The position numbers and the translations under genes are program-made. Shown here in pieces: positions 1 to 7,611 of a DNA stretch of 28,168 nt. Below the pieces are notes generated by a model that worked only from the letters and a program-made list of their open reading frames with translations, made no database searches and had not been told where the DNA came from. This stretch comes from JAMIFV01 sp035906055. Lineage in GTDB: Bacteria; Pseudomonadota; Alphaproteobacteria; Rickettsiales; JABCZZ01. How positions within the stretch are numbered: the first letter of the stretch is position 1; the number at the start of each line of letters is the position of its first letter. The stretch lies in assembly GCA_035906055.1 (NCBI GenBank), contig JAMIFV010000027.1:1-28168 (forward strand). The letters are read 5' to 3'.

Positions 1-129
1 GTATATCTTGTAACCCGTCTTGCGTGAGATACCGAACTCACGGCACAACGCCGCCATCTTCTCGCCCGAAAGCATCCGGGCCACAAACTTTAAACGTTCA
101 TCCATAACGTTACACTCCTCCCATGGCAT
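1..129 (-). CDS. IS481-family transposase, N-terminal fragment (cut by window edge)
   Basis: Reading the minus strand from ATG at 129 gives 43 codons that stay open to the window edge. The peptide begins MPWEECNVMDERLKFVARML and continues through GEKMAALCREFGISRKTGYK. This is the characteristic start of IS481-family DDE transposases: an N-terminal helix-turn-helix that binds the element ends. The catalytic DDE core lies beyond the window, so intactness cannot be judged. The start is supported by a GGAGG ribosome-binding site 5 nt before the ATG. An in-frame internal ATG follows eight codons later, but the MPWEE start matches the family better. The gene points away from the neighbouring chromosomal genes and lies inside the IS end described separately. 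Family assignment is from recognised motifs, not a database search. Confidence 0.85.
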   Translation of the reverse strand, partial: MPWEECNVMDERLKFVARMLSGEKMAALCREFGISRKTGYKIY

Positions 130-201
130 GAAAACCTCCAAATGCCAAAAGTGTAACCCATCTCTCCGGTATAAACTGTTACCTATCTCTCAGGTAGGAC
201 A
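1..201 (-). mobile_element. End of an IS481-like insertion sequence (partial)
   Basis: The outer boundary is inferred at 201, where the minus strand begins TGTCCTACCTGAGAGATAGG; IS481-type elements commonly begin with TGT. Between this terminus and the transposase start two similar words follow each other, GAGAGATAGGTAACA and GAGAGATGGGTTACA, which look like repeated transposase-binding sites. The other end of the element and any target duplication lie outside the window, so the exact boundary is an inference. Confidence 0.75.
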
Positions 202-387
202 TTGGTTATAGGCCAGAAGTTGAATGGTGAGTCCATCGTATACTCCGCTTTTTACCGCGCAATTGCAGGTTCGAAAATACAAAAGCGATGATCGGACGCT
301 TTCGCGCTTCATTTCAAAGTCTGGGTGCTTTAAGCGCGGGTGGCTAAGTGTAGCAGCATCACGGCCATCACCTGCATCCTGCATTTT
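202..387. other. Non-coding spacer between IS end and MITE-like element
   Basis: No convincing gene. Short open frames exist on both strands, but they overlap each other, lack ribosome-binding sites and show no recognisable protein. A GGTTCGAA word near 259 resembles a tRNA T-loop, but no T-stem or acceptor pairing could be built around it. Confidence 0.5.
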
Positions 388-614
388 TAGGCTCAGGACT
401 CATTAAACGTAAACTTTCTTTTCCTCTCCCTTTGAGGGAGAGGACGCGTTTGCCTCGGGTTTAGCTGCTATAGCTAAGCCCTTAGGCAAACCGAGGTGAG
501 GGGGCACGTGTTTAAATTCACCCTCACCCAGCTTCGGCTAAGCTGCTATGCAGCAAAGCCTGCGCAACCCTCTCCCGCTTTGCAGGAGAGGGGAAATTAT
601 GAGTCCTGAGCCTA
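388..614. repeat. MITE-like palindromic element with 16-bp terminal inverted repeats
   Basis: TAGGCTCAGGACTCAT at 388-403 is the perfect reverse complement of ATGAGTCCTGAGCCTA at 599-614. The 227-bp interior has no gene but is a chain of hairpins: CCTCTCCC/GGGAGAGG (423-430 with 436-443), TTTGCCT/AGGCAAA (449-455 with 484-490) enclosing a smaller TTAGCT/AGCTAA stem, GGTGAGGG/CCCTCACC (495-502 with 521-528), a GGCT..GCTGC/GCAGC..AGCC stem near 535-560, and CCCTCTCC/GGAGAGGG (568-575 with 585-592). Terminal repeats plus a non-coding, highly structured core suggest a non-autonomous mobile element. Its right end is 9 bp from the stop codon of the YqhA-family gene, so it probably also lies in that transcript's 3' end and may act as a terminator or RNA-stabilising structure. 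Family unknown. Confidence 0.75.
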
Positions 615-623
615 GAAGTAGAG

Positions 624-1142
624 CTATTTTTCCTTCAGCACCTTGCTGCTCACCGCGATGCGGTCCATGAGCGCCAGTAATACGCCGGAGATGACGAACA
701 CAACATGAATGATAACCATCCATTGTATCTCGCGGTCTGAAATATTGCCCACATTCATAAATACCTTGAGCAGGTGAATGCCTGAAATAGCCACGATAGA
801 AGCTACGAGTTTCAGTTTAAGCGCGGAAAAATCCACCGTCCCCTGCCATTCAGGACGGTCTTCATGGCTGCCAAGATCAAACTTGGAAACAAAGTTCTCA
901 TAGCCCGAAAAGATGACAATCAGCACAAGGTTGCCTGCCAGCGACAGGTCGATGAGCGAAAGCACGGCCAGCACTGCCGTATCCGGGGTGATCGCTGTGA
1001 TGTGCGAGAGCAGATGCGTAAGCTCCATGACGAAGCTGTACAGCAGTATCAGCAGCGCGCCCACGAGGCCCACATAGAAGGGTGCCATAAGCCAGCGGCT
1101 GGTAAAAAGACCATATTCTATTGCGTGTTCGAGTTTTTTCAT
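624..1142 (-). CDS. YqhA/UPF0114-family integral membrane protein
   Basis: A 172-residue protein beginning MKKLEHAIEYGLFTSRWLMA, the signature opening of the YqhA (UPF0114) family. I see about four hydrophobic segments: residues ~15-40 (APFYVGLVGALLILLYSFVM), ~52-82, ~110-130 (LKLVASIVAISGIHLL) and ~140-162 (WMVIIHVVFVISGVLLALMD). It should sit in the inner membrane; the family's biochemical role is not established. Its ATG overlaps the TGA of the upstream CNNM/CorC-like gene by one base (TGATG), pointing to translational coupling and perhaps a shared role in ion or membrane homeostasis, which is inference. It is the last gene of the minus-strand run. Its stop is 9 bp from the palindromic element at 388-614. 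Confidence 0.9.
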   Translation of the reverse strand: MKKLEHAIEYGLFTSRWLMAPFYVGLVGALLILLYSFVMELTHLLSHITAITPDTAVLAVLSLIDLSLAGNLVLIVIFSGYENFVSKFDLGSHEDRPEWQGTVDFSALKLKLVASIVAISGIHLLKVFMNVGNISDREIQWMVIIHVVFVISGVLLALMDRIAVSSKVLKEK

Positions 1143-2443
1143 CAGGCGGATTCCTGTTTTTTAATGGGGTGGATAATTATTTTATCGATACGTGCGCCGT
1201 CCATATCTACCACTTCAAAGCACCACTGGCGCCATGTGAGTTTTTCACCTTCCTTGGGGATATACTTAAGCTGGTGGATAATGAAACCGGCAATGGTGGA
1301 ATAATCGTCGTTGATGTCGATACCCTTGACGCCGGTAAGCTCTTCCAGTTCATGCACGGAAAGGCCCGCGTCCACCAGCCAGCTTCCGTCCTCTCGTTCG
1401 GTGACGTTATAATCGCCGCGTATGGAAGGCTCGGGCATATTGCCTACGATAATCTCCATGATGTCTTTATGCGTGACTATACCTTCAAGCGCACCGTATT
1501 CGTCGATGATGATAGCCATATTTGACGCATGCTGCTTGAACTCTTCCAGCGCATTGAAGATGGTCTTGGTGTCCGGCAGGTAAAGCGGCTTTTTGGCTAT
1601 CTTGCGCAGGTTCATCTTGCCGTATTTGTTGAGCTGGAGAAGCACGTCCTTGATAACGATGACCCCCACCACATTTTCAATGGATTTTTCGCATAAGGGA
1701 TAACGTGCGTGCCTGGTTTCCTGCACTTTCCTGAGCACGGATTCGGTTTCTTCTTCCACGTCCAGCCAGACGATATCCTTGCGGTGCGTCATAGCGGAAG
1801 TAATGGAAATATCATTGAGGCGCATCACACGGTCGATCATATGCTTTTCTTCCACCTCAAGATTGCCTGAGGCTGCGCCTTCCGCAATGACGGCCTTAAC
1901 GTCGTCTTCGGTGGTTTCATGCGCGTGGTGAGTGCTGATGCGCAGTATGCCAAGCACAAGGCGTGCGGAACAATCCAGCAATACAACGATGGGCTTGGTC
2001 AGCAAAGAAAGCCACAGGATGGGCTGGGCGATCGTTACGGCAACGGCATCGGCGTAGCGCAGCGCCATTTGTTTTGGCACCAGTTCCCCGATAACCAGCG
2101 AAAGATAGGTGACAAGGCTGACCACAAGCCCGATGGCGATATCGTCCGCATGCGTATTGATAAGGGGAAAGGCCTCTTTTAAATACTCAGCCAGCGGCGT
2201 GGCAAAGGTTACACCGCTATAAGCACCGGAAAAAATACCGATAAGGGTAATGCCCGTTTGAACGGTGGAGAGAAATTTAACGGGATTTTCCTTGAGCTGA
2301 AGCGCCACCTTGGCACCTGCGTTGCCTTTGTCGGCCATGGCCTGCAGACGTGATTTTTTGGAGGACACCACCGCAAGCTCGGTCATGGCAAGCACGCCAT
2401 TGAAGAGAATAAGCAGCAGGATGATGATAATATCCAGAATCAT
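1142..2443 (-). CDS. CNNM/CorC-family (hemolysin-like) transporter-associated protein
   Basis: 433 residues with the standard architecture of bacterial CNNM/'HlyC/CorC' proteins. A DUF21 transmembrane domain spans about residues 1-190, with N-terminal helix IIIILLLILFNGVLAMTELAV and a conserved GELVPKQMALRYAD motif near 118-131. A pair of CBS domains follows (~205-335, including MTHRKDIVWL and VVGVIVIKDVL), then a C-terminal CorC_HlyC domain (~345-425, RGDYNVTEREDGSWLVDAGL). CNNM homologues are Mg2+/Co2+ transporters or their regulators, with CBS domains sensing nucleotides; the specific substrate here is not visible in sequence. The 'hemolysin' label is historical. Full length with no frameshift. 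It starts 18 nt after the ferredoxin gene and overlaps the downstream YqhA-family gene by one base. Confidence 0.92.
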   Translation of the reverse strand: MILDIIIILLLILFNGVLAMTELAVVSSKKSRLQAMADKGNAGAKVALQLKENPVKFLSTVQTGITLIGIFSGAYSGVTFATPLAEYLKEAFPLINTHADDIAIGLVVSLVTYLSLVIGELVPKQMALRYADAVAVTIAQPILWLSLLTKPIVVLLDCSARLVLGILRISTHHAHETTEDDVKAVIAEGAASGNLEVEEKHMIDRVMRLNDISITSAMTHRKDIVWLDVEEETESVLRKVQETRHARYPLCEKSIENVVGVIVIKDVLLQLNKYGKMNLRKIAKKPLYLPDTKTIFNALEEFKQHASNMAIIIDEYGALEGIVTHKDIMEIIVGNMPEPSIRGDYNVTEREDGSWLVDAGLSVHELEELTGVKGIDINDDYSTIAGFIIHQLKYIPKEGEKLTWRQWCFEVVDMDGARIDKIIIHPIKKQESA

Positions 2444-2461
2444 GGTTTTTAATGAATGTTG

Positions 2462-2770
2462 TTATGATGGCAGTTCGAGATGTTTTGCGTCGCTGCCGTC
2501 CCTGAGCGAACGCAGGATGGTATCGGCTTCCTCTTTCGTACCGCAGCGAAACCATTTGCCCTGCGGGTACACAACAATGCAGGGCCCAAGCTCGCAGCGG
2601 TCAAGGCATCCGGCGTTATTGACGCGGGTGCTCTCCAGCCCCATCTCCTTGGCTTTGGATTTCATGTAAGAGCGCAGTTCTTCCGCACCGCCCTGGCCGC
2701 AGCTTCCCCGGCGGTGGCCGGGCTCACGTGTATTGGTGCAGCAGAAAATGTGATTAGTATAAAAGCCCAT
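2462..2770 (-). CDS. Thioredoxin-like [2Fe-2S] ferredoxin
   Basis: 102 residues with the cysteine pattern of thioredoxin-like ferredoxins (Aquifex Fd4 / respiratory NuoE-like fold): C11, C24, C55 and C59, that is C-x12-C-x30-C-x3-C, in the contexts HIFCCTNTREPGH, GSCG and AGCLDRCELGPCIVVYP. C10 and C64 are extra cysteines. The protein should bind one [2Fe-2S] cluster in the cytoplasm and carry electrons; the partner is unknown. Its ATG shares a base with the TAA of pyrD (TAATG), so the two are probably translated together. Class 2 dihydroorotate dehydrogenase donates electrons to quinone and needs no ferredoxin, so the pairing is more likely an operon convenience than a complex. A CNNM-like gene follows after 18 nt. 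Confidence 0.88.
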   Translation of the reverse strand: MGFYTNHIFCCTNTREPGHRRGSCGQGGAEELRSYMKSKAKEMGLESTRVNNAGCLDRCELGPCIVVYPQGKWFRCGTKEEADTILRSLRDGSDAKHLELPS

Positions 2771-3828
2771 TATTTTACCCCCGTGCCGACAGCTTCAGAG
2801 ATATGCTCAAAACCGTCCCGTTCCAGCAGCGTGATAAGTCCTTTGTTGATCTGCTTCGCCAGCCCGAATCCCTGATATACTAGGGCGCTGTATAGCTGCA
2901 CCAGCGACGCGCCCGCTTTTATTTTCTCGTAAGCGTCCTGCGGCGAGGTGACGCCGCCCACGCCGATGAGGGGAATCCTGCTGCCGGAGAGTTTGTAAAT
3001 GTCGCGCAGCGTATCCGTAGCCAGTGTGAACAGCGGCTTGCCGCTGAGCCCGCCTTTTTCCGGCGCGTGGGGGCTTTTCAGGCTATCGGGGCGCGTGACG
3101 GTGGTATTGGAAACGATAAGTCCGTCCACGTGATGCGCCAGTGCCACTTCCACAATATCTTCCTTGCTGCCTTGTGTCAGGTCGGGTGCGATTTTATACA
3201 GCACCGGCTTGCGCACGCTGGTTGCCGCCAGTTCATCGCGCTTTCGGGTTACAGCGGCGATGAGTTCGGAAAGCATGCTTTTCTGCTGCAAATCGCGCAG
3301 GCCTACCGTATTGGGTGACGAGATGTTCACGGTGATGTAGCTGGCATAAGGGTAGACGGCTTCCAGCGACGTCACATAATCATACAGCGCGTCAAGCGAG
3401 TCTTTGTTCTTGCCGATATTGGCACCCACGATGCCTTCGGATTTCTGCTTTTCCAGATTCTGCGTGAACACATGCACGCCCTCATTATTAAAACCAAGGC
3501 GATTGATCACGGCCTGGTCTTGCGTAAGCCTGAACATGCGCGGCCTCGGGTTGCCGGGCTGGGGCAGGGGGGTAACGGTTCCCGCTTCTACAAAGCCGAA
3601 CCCCTGTGAGAATAAAGGCTTTACCACTTCGGCATTTTTGTCAAAACCGGCAGCGAGGCCGACGGGGTTAGGGAATTCGAGTCCAAGCAGCTTTACGCGC
3701 AATGCCGGATGATCGGGCGAGGCCGAAGAAGGCAGCAGGGGAGATTGCAGTGCGCTTATGGCTGCGGTATGTGCTGTTTCAGCGGGTAACAGGCGGACAA
3801 GGCGGCCAAGTACGGAATAATAATCCAT
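2770..3828 (-). CDS. pyrD: Dihydroorotate dehydrogenase (quinone), class 2
   Basis: 352 residues. The enzyme oxidises dihydroorotate to orotate in pyrimidine synthesis, passing electrons through FMN to membrane quinone. Visible marks: the N-terminal amphipathic extension of class 2 enzymes (residues 1-40, YSVLGRLVRLLPAETAH), NPVGLAAGFDKNAE at 54-67, GFVEAGTVTPLPQPGNPRPR at 78-97, INRLGFNNEG at 108-117, and VNISSPNTVGLR at 167-178 with the Ser that class 2 enzymes use as catalytic base (Ser170 or 171). GVGGVTSPQDAYEKI near 289-304 forms the phosphate/FMN site. Length is normal. The ATG is 15 nt after the stop of the small secreted-protein gene upstream. No clear Shine-Dalgarno is visible. Confidence 0.96.
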   Translation of the reverse strand: MDYYSVLGRLVRLLPAETAHTAAISALQSPLLPSSASPDHPALRVKLLGLEFPNPVGLAAGFDKNAEVVKPLFSQGFGFVEAGTVTPLPQPGNPRPRMFRLTQDQAVINRLGFNNEGVHVFTQNLEKQKSEGIVGANIGKNKDSLDALYDYVTSLEAVYPYASYITVNISSPNTVGLRDLQQKSMLSELIAAVTRKRDELAATSVRKPVLYKIAPDLTQGSKEDIVEVALAHHVDGLIVSNTTVTRPDSLKSPHAPEKGGLSGKPLFTLATDTLRDIYKLSGSRIPLIGVGGVTSPQDAYEKIKAGASLVQLYSALVYQGFGLAKQINKGLITLLERDGFEHISEAVGTGVK

Positions 3829-3843
3829 GAGGATGTAATAGCA

Positions 3844-4251
3844 CTATTTTCTGATAGGGGAAGCAGAGTTTGAAGGCATGCTGGGAAGCGGGCGCTCATC
3901 CGGTGCAAACACGGAAAGAATGGCCTCATGACTGGAGATGGGGGAGGGGGGAGAGTCTGCTGTGCGCGGGGGCGGCATATCTTCATGGCTGGCAAGCCTT
4001 GGATTCATGCGGGCGCGGAATGCCGGGGTAACGCGCGTGTCGGCACGCGGGTGGTTGATGATTGCAAGCGCCGCCGGGCTGAGGTCGGAATTAAGCTGGC
4101 GGCGCGCGCCATTCAGGGGAAAGAATTTCTTGCCGTCGATAACCTGTATGCCATTGGCCGCAGGTGCGGCATTGGCCGGAGGCCCGGCTTCTTCTTGCGC
4201 AGCAGCGCAAAGCGGCAGCAGTGCGGTTAATGCTATGAGGAATTTTCGCAT
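3844..4251 (-). CDS. Small secreted protein of unknown function
   Basis: 135 residues from the ATG at 4251. A longer frame exists upstream, but this start gives a clean signal peptide: MRKFLIALTALLPLCAAA then QEE, a positive n-region, a hydrophobic core and an A-x-A cleavage site near residue 18. The mature part is Pro/Ala-rich and low in predicted structure. It has a short charged region (VIDGKKFFPLNGARRQLNSD, ~37-56) and a Pro/Ser-rich tail ending SNSASPIRK. I recognise no domain. It precedes pyrD by 15 nt and is divergent from lysS. It is probably exported to the periplasm by Sec. Coding status is supported by the signal peptide and tight spacing, but function is unknown. Confidence 0.65.
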   Translation of the reverse strand: MRKFLIALTALLPLCAAAQEEAGPPANAAPAANGIQVIDGKKFFPLNGARRQLNSDLSPAALAIINHPRADTRVTPAFRARMNPRLASHEDMPPPRTADSPPSPISSHEAILSVFAPDERPLPSMPSNSASPIRK

Positions 4252-4354
4252 GCCGCGACTATAGCAAAAATCATGTATAGTGCCATATTTTTGCTGCATC
4301 CTTCGGCAAGTGCAGTATAAAGGCCACACTTAACAAGGATATAGAAGTATAACG

Positions 4355-5845
4355 ATGACCGATAACGCGCCCAACCACGATGAAGAAACACTCCGCCGCA
4401 CAGGCCAGCTTGAAAAGCTGACCGCAATGCAGGGCGACCCGTTCCACATCACGTCTTTTGACAAGACTCATAGCGCGGCGGCAATTAAAGAAAAATATGC
4501 CGCGCTGGCGGCGGGTGAAAAGACCGCTGACAAGGTTGCAGTGGCGGGCCGTGTTATGGCCAACCGCAATGGCGGCATGTTCATCGTTATTCTTGATGAT
4601 ACGGACCGCCTGCAGATTTTTCATGACATCAAAACCGCATCACCTGAAACGCTTGAGCTGCTGAAGCTGGTGGATTTGGGAGATATCATCGGCATAACCG
4701 GCATTGTGCGCCGCACGCCGCGCGGTGAGATAACCGTGGATGCGGACAGCCTCATTGTGCTCTCCAAGGCGCTGATCACCCCGCCGGAAAAATATCATGG
4801 CCTGAAGGATGTGGATTTCCGTTTCCGCCACCGCGAGCAGGATCTGGTTTCCACCGAGCAGACGCGCAACACACTGCGCTCGCGTTACCGCATGATAGCA
4901 GCGATCCGACAGTTTCTTTATGAGCGCGGCTTCCTTGAAGTGGAAACGCCCATGCTGCATGTGATAGCAGGCGGCGCGCTTGCCAAGCCCTTCGTCACGC
5001 ATCACAACAAACTCGACATGCCGCTTTATATGCGCGTGGCGCCGGAACTGCACCTGAAGCGTCTCGTCATCGGTGGGCTTTCCGAGAAGCTGTTCGAGAT
5101 CAACCGTTGCTTCCGCAATGAAGGGTTAAGCCCGCGCCATAACCCCGAATTCACCTCGCTGGAGCTTTATCAGGCCTATGTGGATTTCACCGCGATGATC
5201 GAGATAACGGAAGAGATCATACAGCATGTGGCTGAACTGCTGCATGGCACGGCGAAAGTAAAATTCGGGGATAAGGAAATCGACTTCACCGCACCGTGGC
5301 CGCGCCGCCCGATGCTTGATCTCGTAAAAGAGCATTCCGGCATTGATTTCAGCCAGCACACGAGCGCTGAGGCCGCGCACGCGGCAGCGATGAAGGCAGG
5401 CATCAGGCTGGAGCAGGGCCTGAGCTGGGGGCATATTGTTGAAGCGGTCTTTGGCGAAAGGGTGGAAGGCAAACTTATCCAGCCTACCCATGTGATCGAC
5501 GTGCCGAAGGAAATCTCGCCGCTGGCCAAATCCTGGCCGGATCGCCCGCATGTGGCGCAGCGCTTTGAGACGTATGTGAATGGCTGGGAGATCGCCAACG
5601 CCTTCAGCGAGTTAAACGATCCCCGTGAACAGCGCGCCCGCTTCATGGAGCAGGCCCAGCAGAAGATCGCCAATGAAGATGACGCTGCCCACCCGGTGGA
5701 TGAGGACTTCCTCAAAGCATTGGAATTCGGCATGCCGCCAATGGGCGGGCTTGGCATCGGCATCGACCGCCTCGCCATGCTGATGACGGACAGCCACACG
5801 ATCCGCGAGGTGATCGCCTTCCCGACGATGAAACCGGCGGAATAG
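4355..5845 (+). CDS. lysS: Lysyl-tRNA synthetase, class II
   Basis: 496 residues. It attaches lysine to tRNA-Lys in the cytoplasm. An N-terminal OB-fold anticodon-binding domain covers ~60-150 (VAVAGRVMANRNGGMFIVIL, DLGDIIGITGIVRRTPRGEI). The class II catalytic core follows: motif 1 near RYRMIAAIRQFLYERGFLEV, then GGALAKPFVTHHNKLD and YMRVAPELHLKRLVIGG, motif 2 FEINRCFRNEGLSPRHNPEF, and motif 3 GIGIDRLAMLMTDSHTIREV near the C terminus. There is no HIGH/KMSKS pair, so it is not the class I (LysK) type usual in alphaproteobacteria. The 103-nt gap to the divergent gene carries TATAAA at 4316 with a TTGCTG at 4291 (19-nt spacing), a weak promoter candidate. No strong Shine-Dalgarno is visible. 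Confidence 0.96.
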   Translation: MTDNAPNHDEETLRRTGQLEKLTAMQGDPFHITSFDKTHSAAAIKEKYAALAAGEKTADKVAVAGRVMANRNGGMFIVILDDTDRLQIFHDIKTASPETLELLKLVDLGDIIGITGIVRRTPRGEITVDADSLIVLSKALITPPEKYHGLKDVDFRFRHREQDLVSTEQTRNTLRSRYRMIAAIRQFLYERGFLEVETPMLHVIAGGALAKPFVTHHNKLDMPLYMRVAPELHLKRLVIGGLSEKLFEINRCFRNEGLSPRHNPEFTSLELYQAYVDFTAMIEITEEIIQHVAELLHGTAKVKFGDKEIDFTAPWPRRPMLDLVKEHSGIDFSQHTSAEAAHAAAMKAGIRLEQGLSWGHIVEAVFGERVEGKLIQPTHVIDVPKEISPLAKSWPDRPHVAQRFETYVNGWEIANAFSELNDPREQRARFMEQAQQKIANEDDAAHPVDEDFLKALEFGMPPMGGLGIGIDRLAMLMTDSHTIREVIAFPTMKPAE

Positions 5846-5916
5846 CGCGTGCGTTTACCTGATAACGGGAGATGCATTCCTTGATGGTCTTTAGACGATA
5901 GCGGATATCCGCCGCC

Positions 5917-6396
5917 TTATCTGCGCCCTTTGGCAGCAGCAGAAACCAATTCCTGACCGAAAGCTGTTTCAGCGGCTATGTAAGCTTCTATAATAGCGGT
6001 CTGATTTTTACCAGCATGCGATACTGTATGAGAAGGCTCGCCTTCAGGCGAATCCGGCGAGTGCTTGTGCGCCGCATTAAACCTTGATGCCAGAAGCTTG
6101 CTTGAAATACTGCTTGCTATAGCAAGTTTTGTTCTAAAGTCTTGCTCACTTGCGGGTATAGAAGGCAAGGTGTAATTGCCATCTCTTGGAGCCGCGGGCA
6201 CTTCAAAAACATTTTCGGCATATATTGTGTTATGCTCGGCGGCCGTTATCGGCGTAATCTCCTGCCTGTCTATGGCATCTTTGAGCGCTGTTGCAAACGC
6301 CACACTGGCGGCGTTCATCGCATTCACCAGAGTGCTGCTTCTGCGCAATTCCAGATTCTCAGCATGTGACGCGGGCGATTTAGGCTCTTGTGTCAT
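5917..6396 (-). CDS. Unrecognised Ala-rich protein, 159 aa
   Basis: 159 residues starting MTQEPKSPASHAENLELRRS. Not recognised. There is no signal peptide or membrane segment, so it is probably cytoplasmic. Two Ala-rich helical stretches stand out: TLVNAMNAASVAFATALKDA (~22-41) and TAIIEAYIAAETAFGQELVS (~133-152). The middle part, with Pro, His and Ser (DGNYTLPSIPAS, HKHSPDSPEGEPSHTVSH), looks flexible. Lys/Arg-rich end AAAKGRR. It is convergent with lysS, separated by 71 nt, and is followed upstream by a 79-nt palindromic repeat. No good Shine-Dalgarno precedes the ATG. Coding status rests on length, an uninterrupted frame and plausible composition, so confidence is moderate. Confidence 0.55.
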   Translation of the reverse strand: MTQEPKSPASHAENLELRRSSTLVNAMNAASVAFATALKDAIDRQEITPITAAEHNTIYAENVFEVPAAPRDGNYTLPSIPASEQDFRTKLAIASSISSKLLASRFNAAHKHSPDSPEGEPSHTVSHAGKNQTAIIEAYIAAETAFGQELVSAAAKGRR

Positions 6397-6540
6397 AGAA
6401 AAACTATTAATGAATTACTTGAAGAATATACTACATAAATAATACCTTGTATTGCGAGTTAAGTTTTTATGACAATTAATTTCCTTGAATATTAAGCCAT
6501 TATTAGCTATTGCCGCCGTAAATTATAACTATAACCAGCT

Positions 6541-6619
6541 TGTCACCCTGTGGAATAACGGGGCCCAGCCCATCCAACAGCACTGGTTAGGCTGGATGCC
6601 GTCATCCGACGGCATGACA
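6541..6619. repeat. Dispersed palindromic repeat, copy 1
   Basis: A 79-nt element with terminal TGTCA (6541-6545) and TGACA (6615-6619). The right half holds a perfect stem ATGCCGTC/GACGGCAT (6596-6603 with 6608-6615), introduced by CTGGATGCC. The 24744-24829 element has the same TGTCA...CTGGATGCC...CATGACA frame. It ends about 10 nt before the ribosome-binding site of the HAD gene. Confidence 0.65.
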
Positions 6620-6640
6620 GTATTTCGATAAGGCAATTGC

Positions 6641-7525
6641 ATGCATCCCAGGCAGCCGCTTTTTCTTTCTTCGGTCGAAGAGCTTTCCGCAAAGTATGAT
6701 GCTTTCATACTCGATCTGTGGGGCGTGGTGCATGACGGCAAGAATCTTTATCCCGGTGCCAGGGAAGCGCTGGTGGCGCTGCGTAAGGCAGGTAAAAAAA
6801 TAACCTTCCTGTCTAACGCGCCCCGCCGCTCGCAGGTGGTGGAGCAGACACTCACAGGTATGGGGGTGGGCAGGGAGCTTTACGACATCATCGTCACTTC
6901 CGGTGAAGCTGCTTACTACTGTTTGCAGCATCCCGAAGCCTCCCCCTTCAAGCCGCGTGGCCACAAATACCTCTATATCGGCCTGGAGCGCGACCGACTG
7001 ATACTGGAAGGGCTGCATTATGAAGAAGTTATGCGTCCGGAACATGCGCAGTTCGTTATACTTTCACATTCCTTTGAAGATAACCAGCCGTTTAAGGCCC
7101 TTGCGCCGCTTATGCAGAAATGCGCGGAGCTGCATCTGCCGTTCATCTGCATCAACCCGGATAAGGAAGTGGTGCGCCTCACCGGCGAGCGTGTGTACTG
7201 TGCAGGCGCTCTGGCGGAGGAATACCGCCTCATGGGTGGAGAAGTGGTATATTTCGGCAAGCCCCACCGCACCGTGTATGAACATGCGCTTGCAACCCTG
7301 CAGGGCATTGAGCTTAGCAAGGTTGTTGCCGTGGGGGATACTCTGGCCACGGACATTCTGGGGGGCGAGCGCACCCGCATTAATACGGCACTGGTTACGG
7401 GCGGGGTGCTTAAGGAGGTGATCGGCAGTTCGGCGGCGGCGGATTACAGGCCGAAATGCCAGGCGCTCTTTGAAAAAGAACATATTATGCCGGATTACGT
7501 GATTCCTGCGTTCTATGTGTCATAA
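6641..7525 (+). CDS. HAD-IIA family hydrolase, TIGR01459 type
   Basis: 294 residues. It belongs to the haloacid dehalogenase superfamily, subclass IIA (NagD-like), in the variant TIGR01459 that is common in alphaproteobacteria. Motif I is FILDLWGVVHDG with nucleophile Asp25; the second Asp of the usual DxD is Trp27, which is typical for this variant but means phosphatase activity should not be assumed. Motif II is FLSNAPRRS (~56-64). The cap region runs to ~180, FGKPHRTVYEHAL (~203-215) supplies the motif III lysine, and VAVGDTLATDILGG (~228-241) is motif IV. Physiological substrate unknown. The ATG is preceded by AAGG at 7-nt spacing. It stands alone, behind a palindromic repeat and before an AT-rich gap. 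Confidence 0.88.
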   Translation: MHPRQPLFLSSVEELSAKYDAFILDLWGVVHDGKNLYPGAREALVALRKAGKKITFLSNAPRRSQVVEQTLTGMGVGRELYDIIVTSGEAAYYCLQHPEASPFKPRGHKYLYIGLERDRLILEGLHYEEVMRPEHAQFVILSHSFEDNQPFKALAPLMQKCAELHLPFICINPDKEVVRLTGERVYCAGALAEEYRLMGGEVVYFGKPHRTVYEHALATLQGIELSKVVAVGDTLATDILGGERTRINTALVTGGVLKEVIGSSAAADYRPKCQALFEKEHIMPDYVIPAFYVS

Positions 7526-7611
7526 ATAATTAACAAATTATTATTTTGATTATTTTTTACAATGTGTTAGTTTTATTCAAAATTAATGGAACCTAATAAA
7601 GGTAAAAACAT

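Noticed and set aside
240..310. Possible tRNA, suggested by GGTTCGAA
   Set aside because: No T-stem, anticodon arm or acceptor stem could be formed on either strand.
190..406. Two overlapping small frames on opposite strands next to the IS end
   Set aside because: No ribosome-binding site, no family resemblance, and one crosses the predicted IS boundary.
5846..5916. Terminator between lysS and the convergent unknown gene
   Set aside because: A GCGGATATCCGC palindrome is present, but no T-run follows on either strand.
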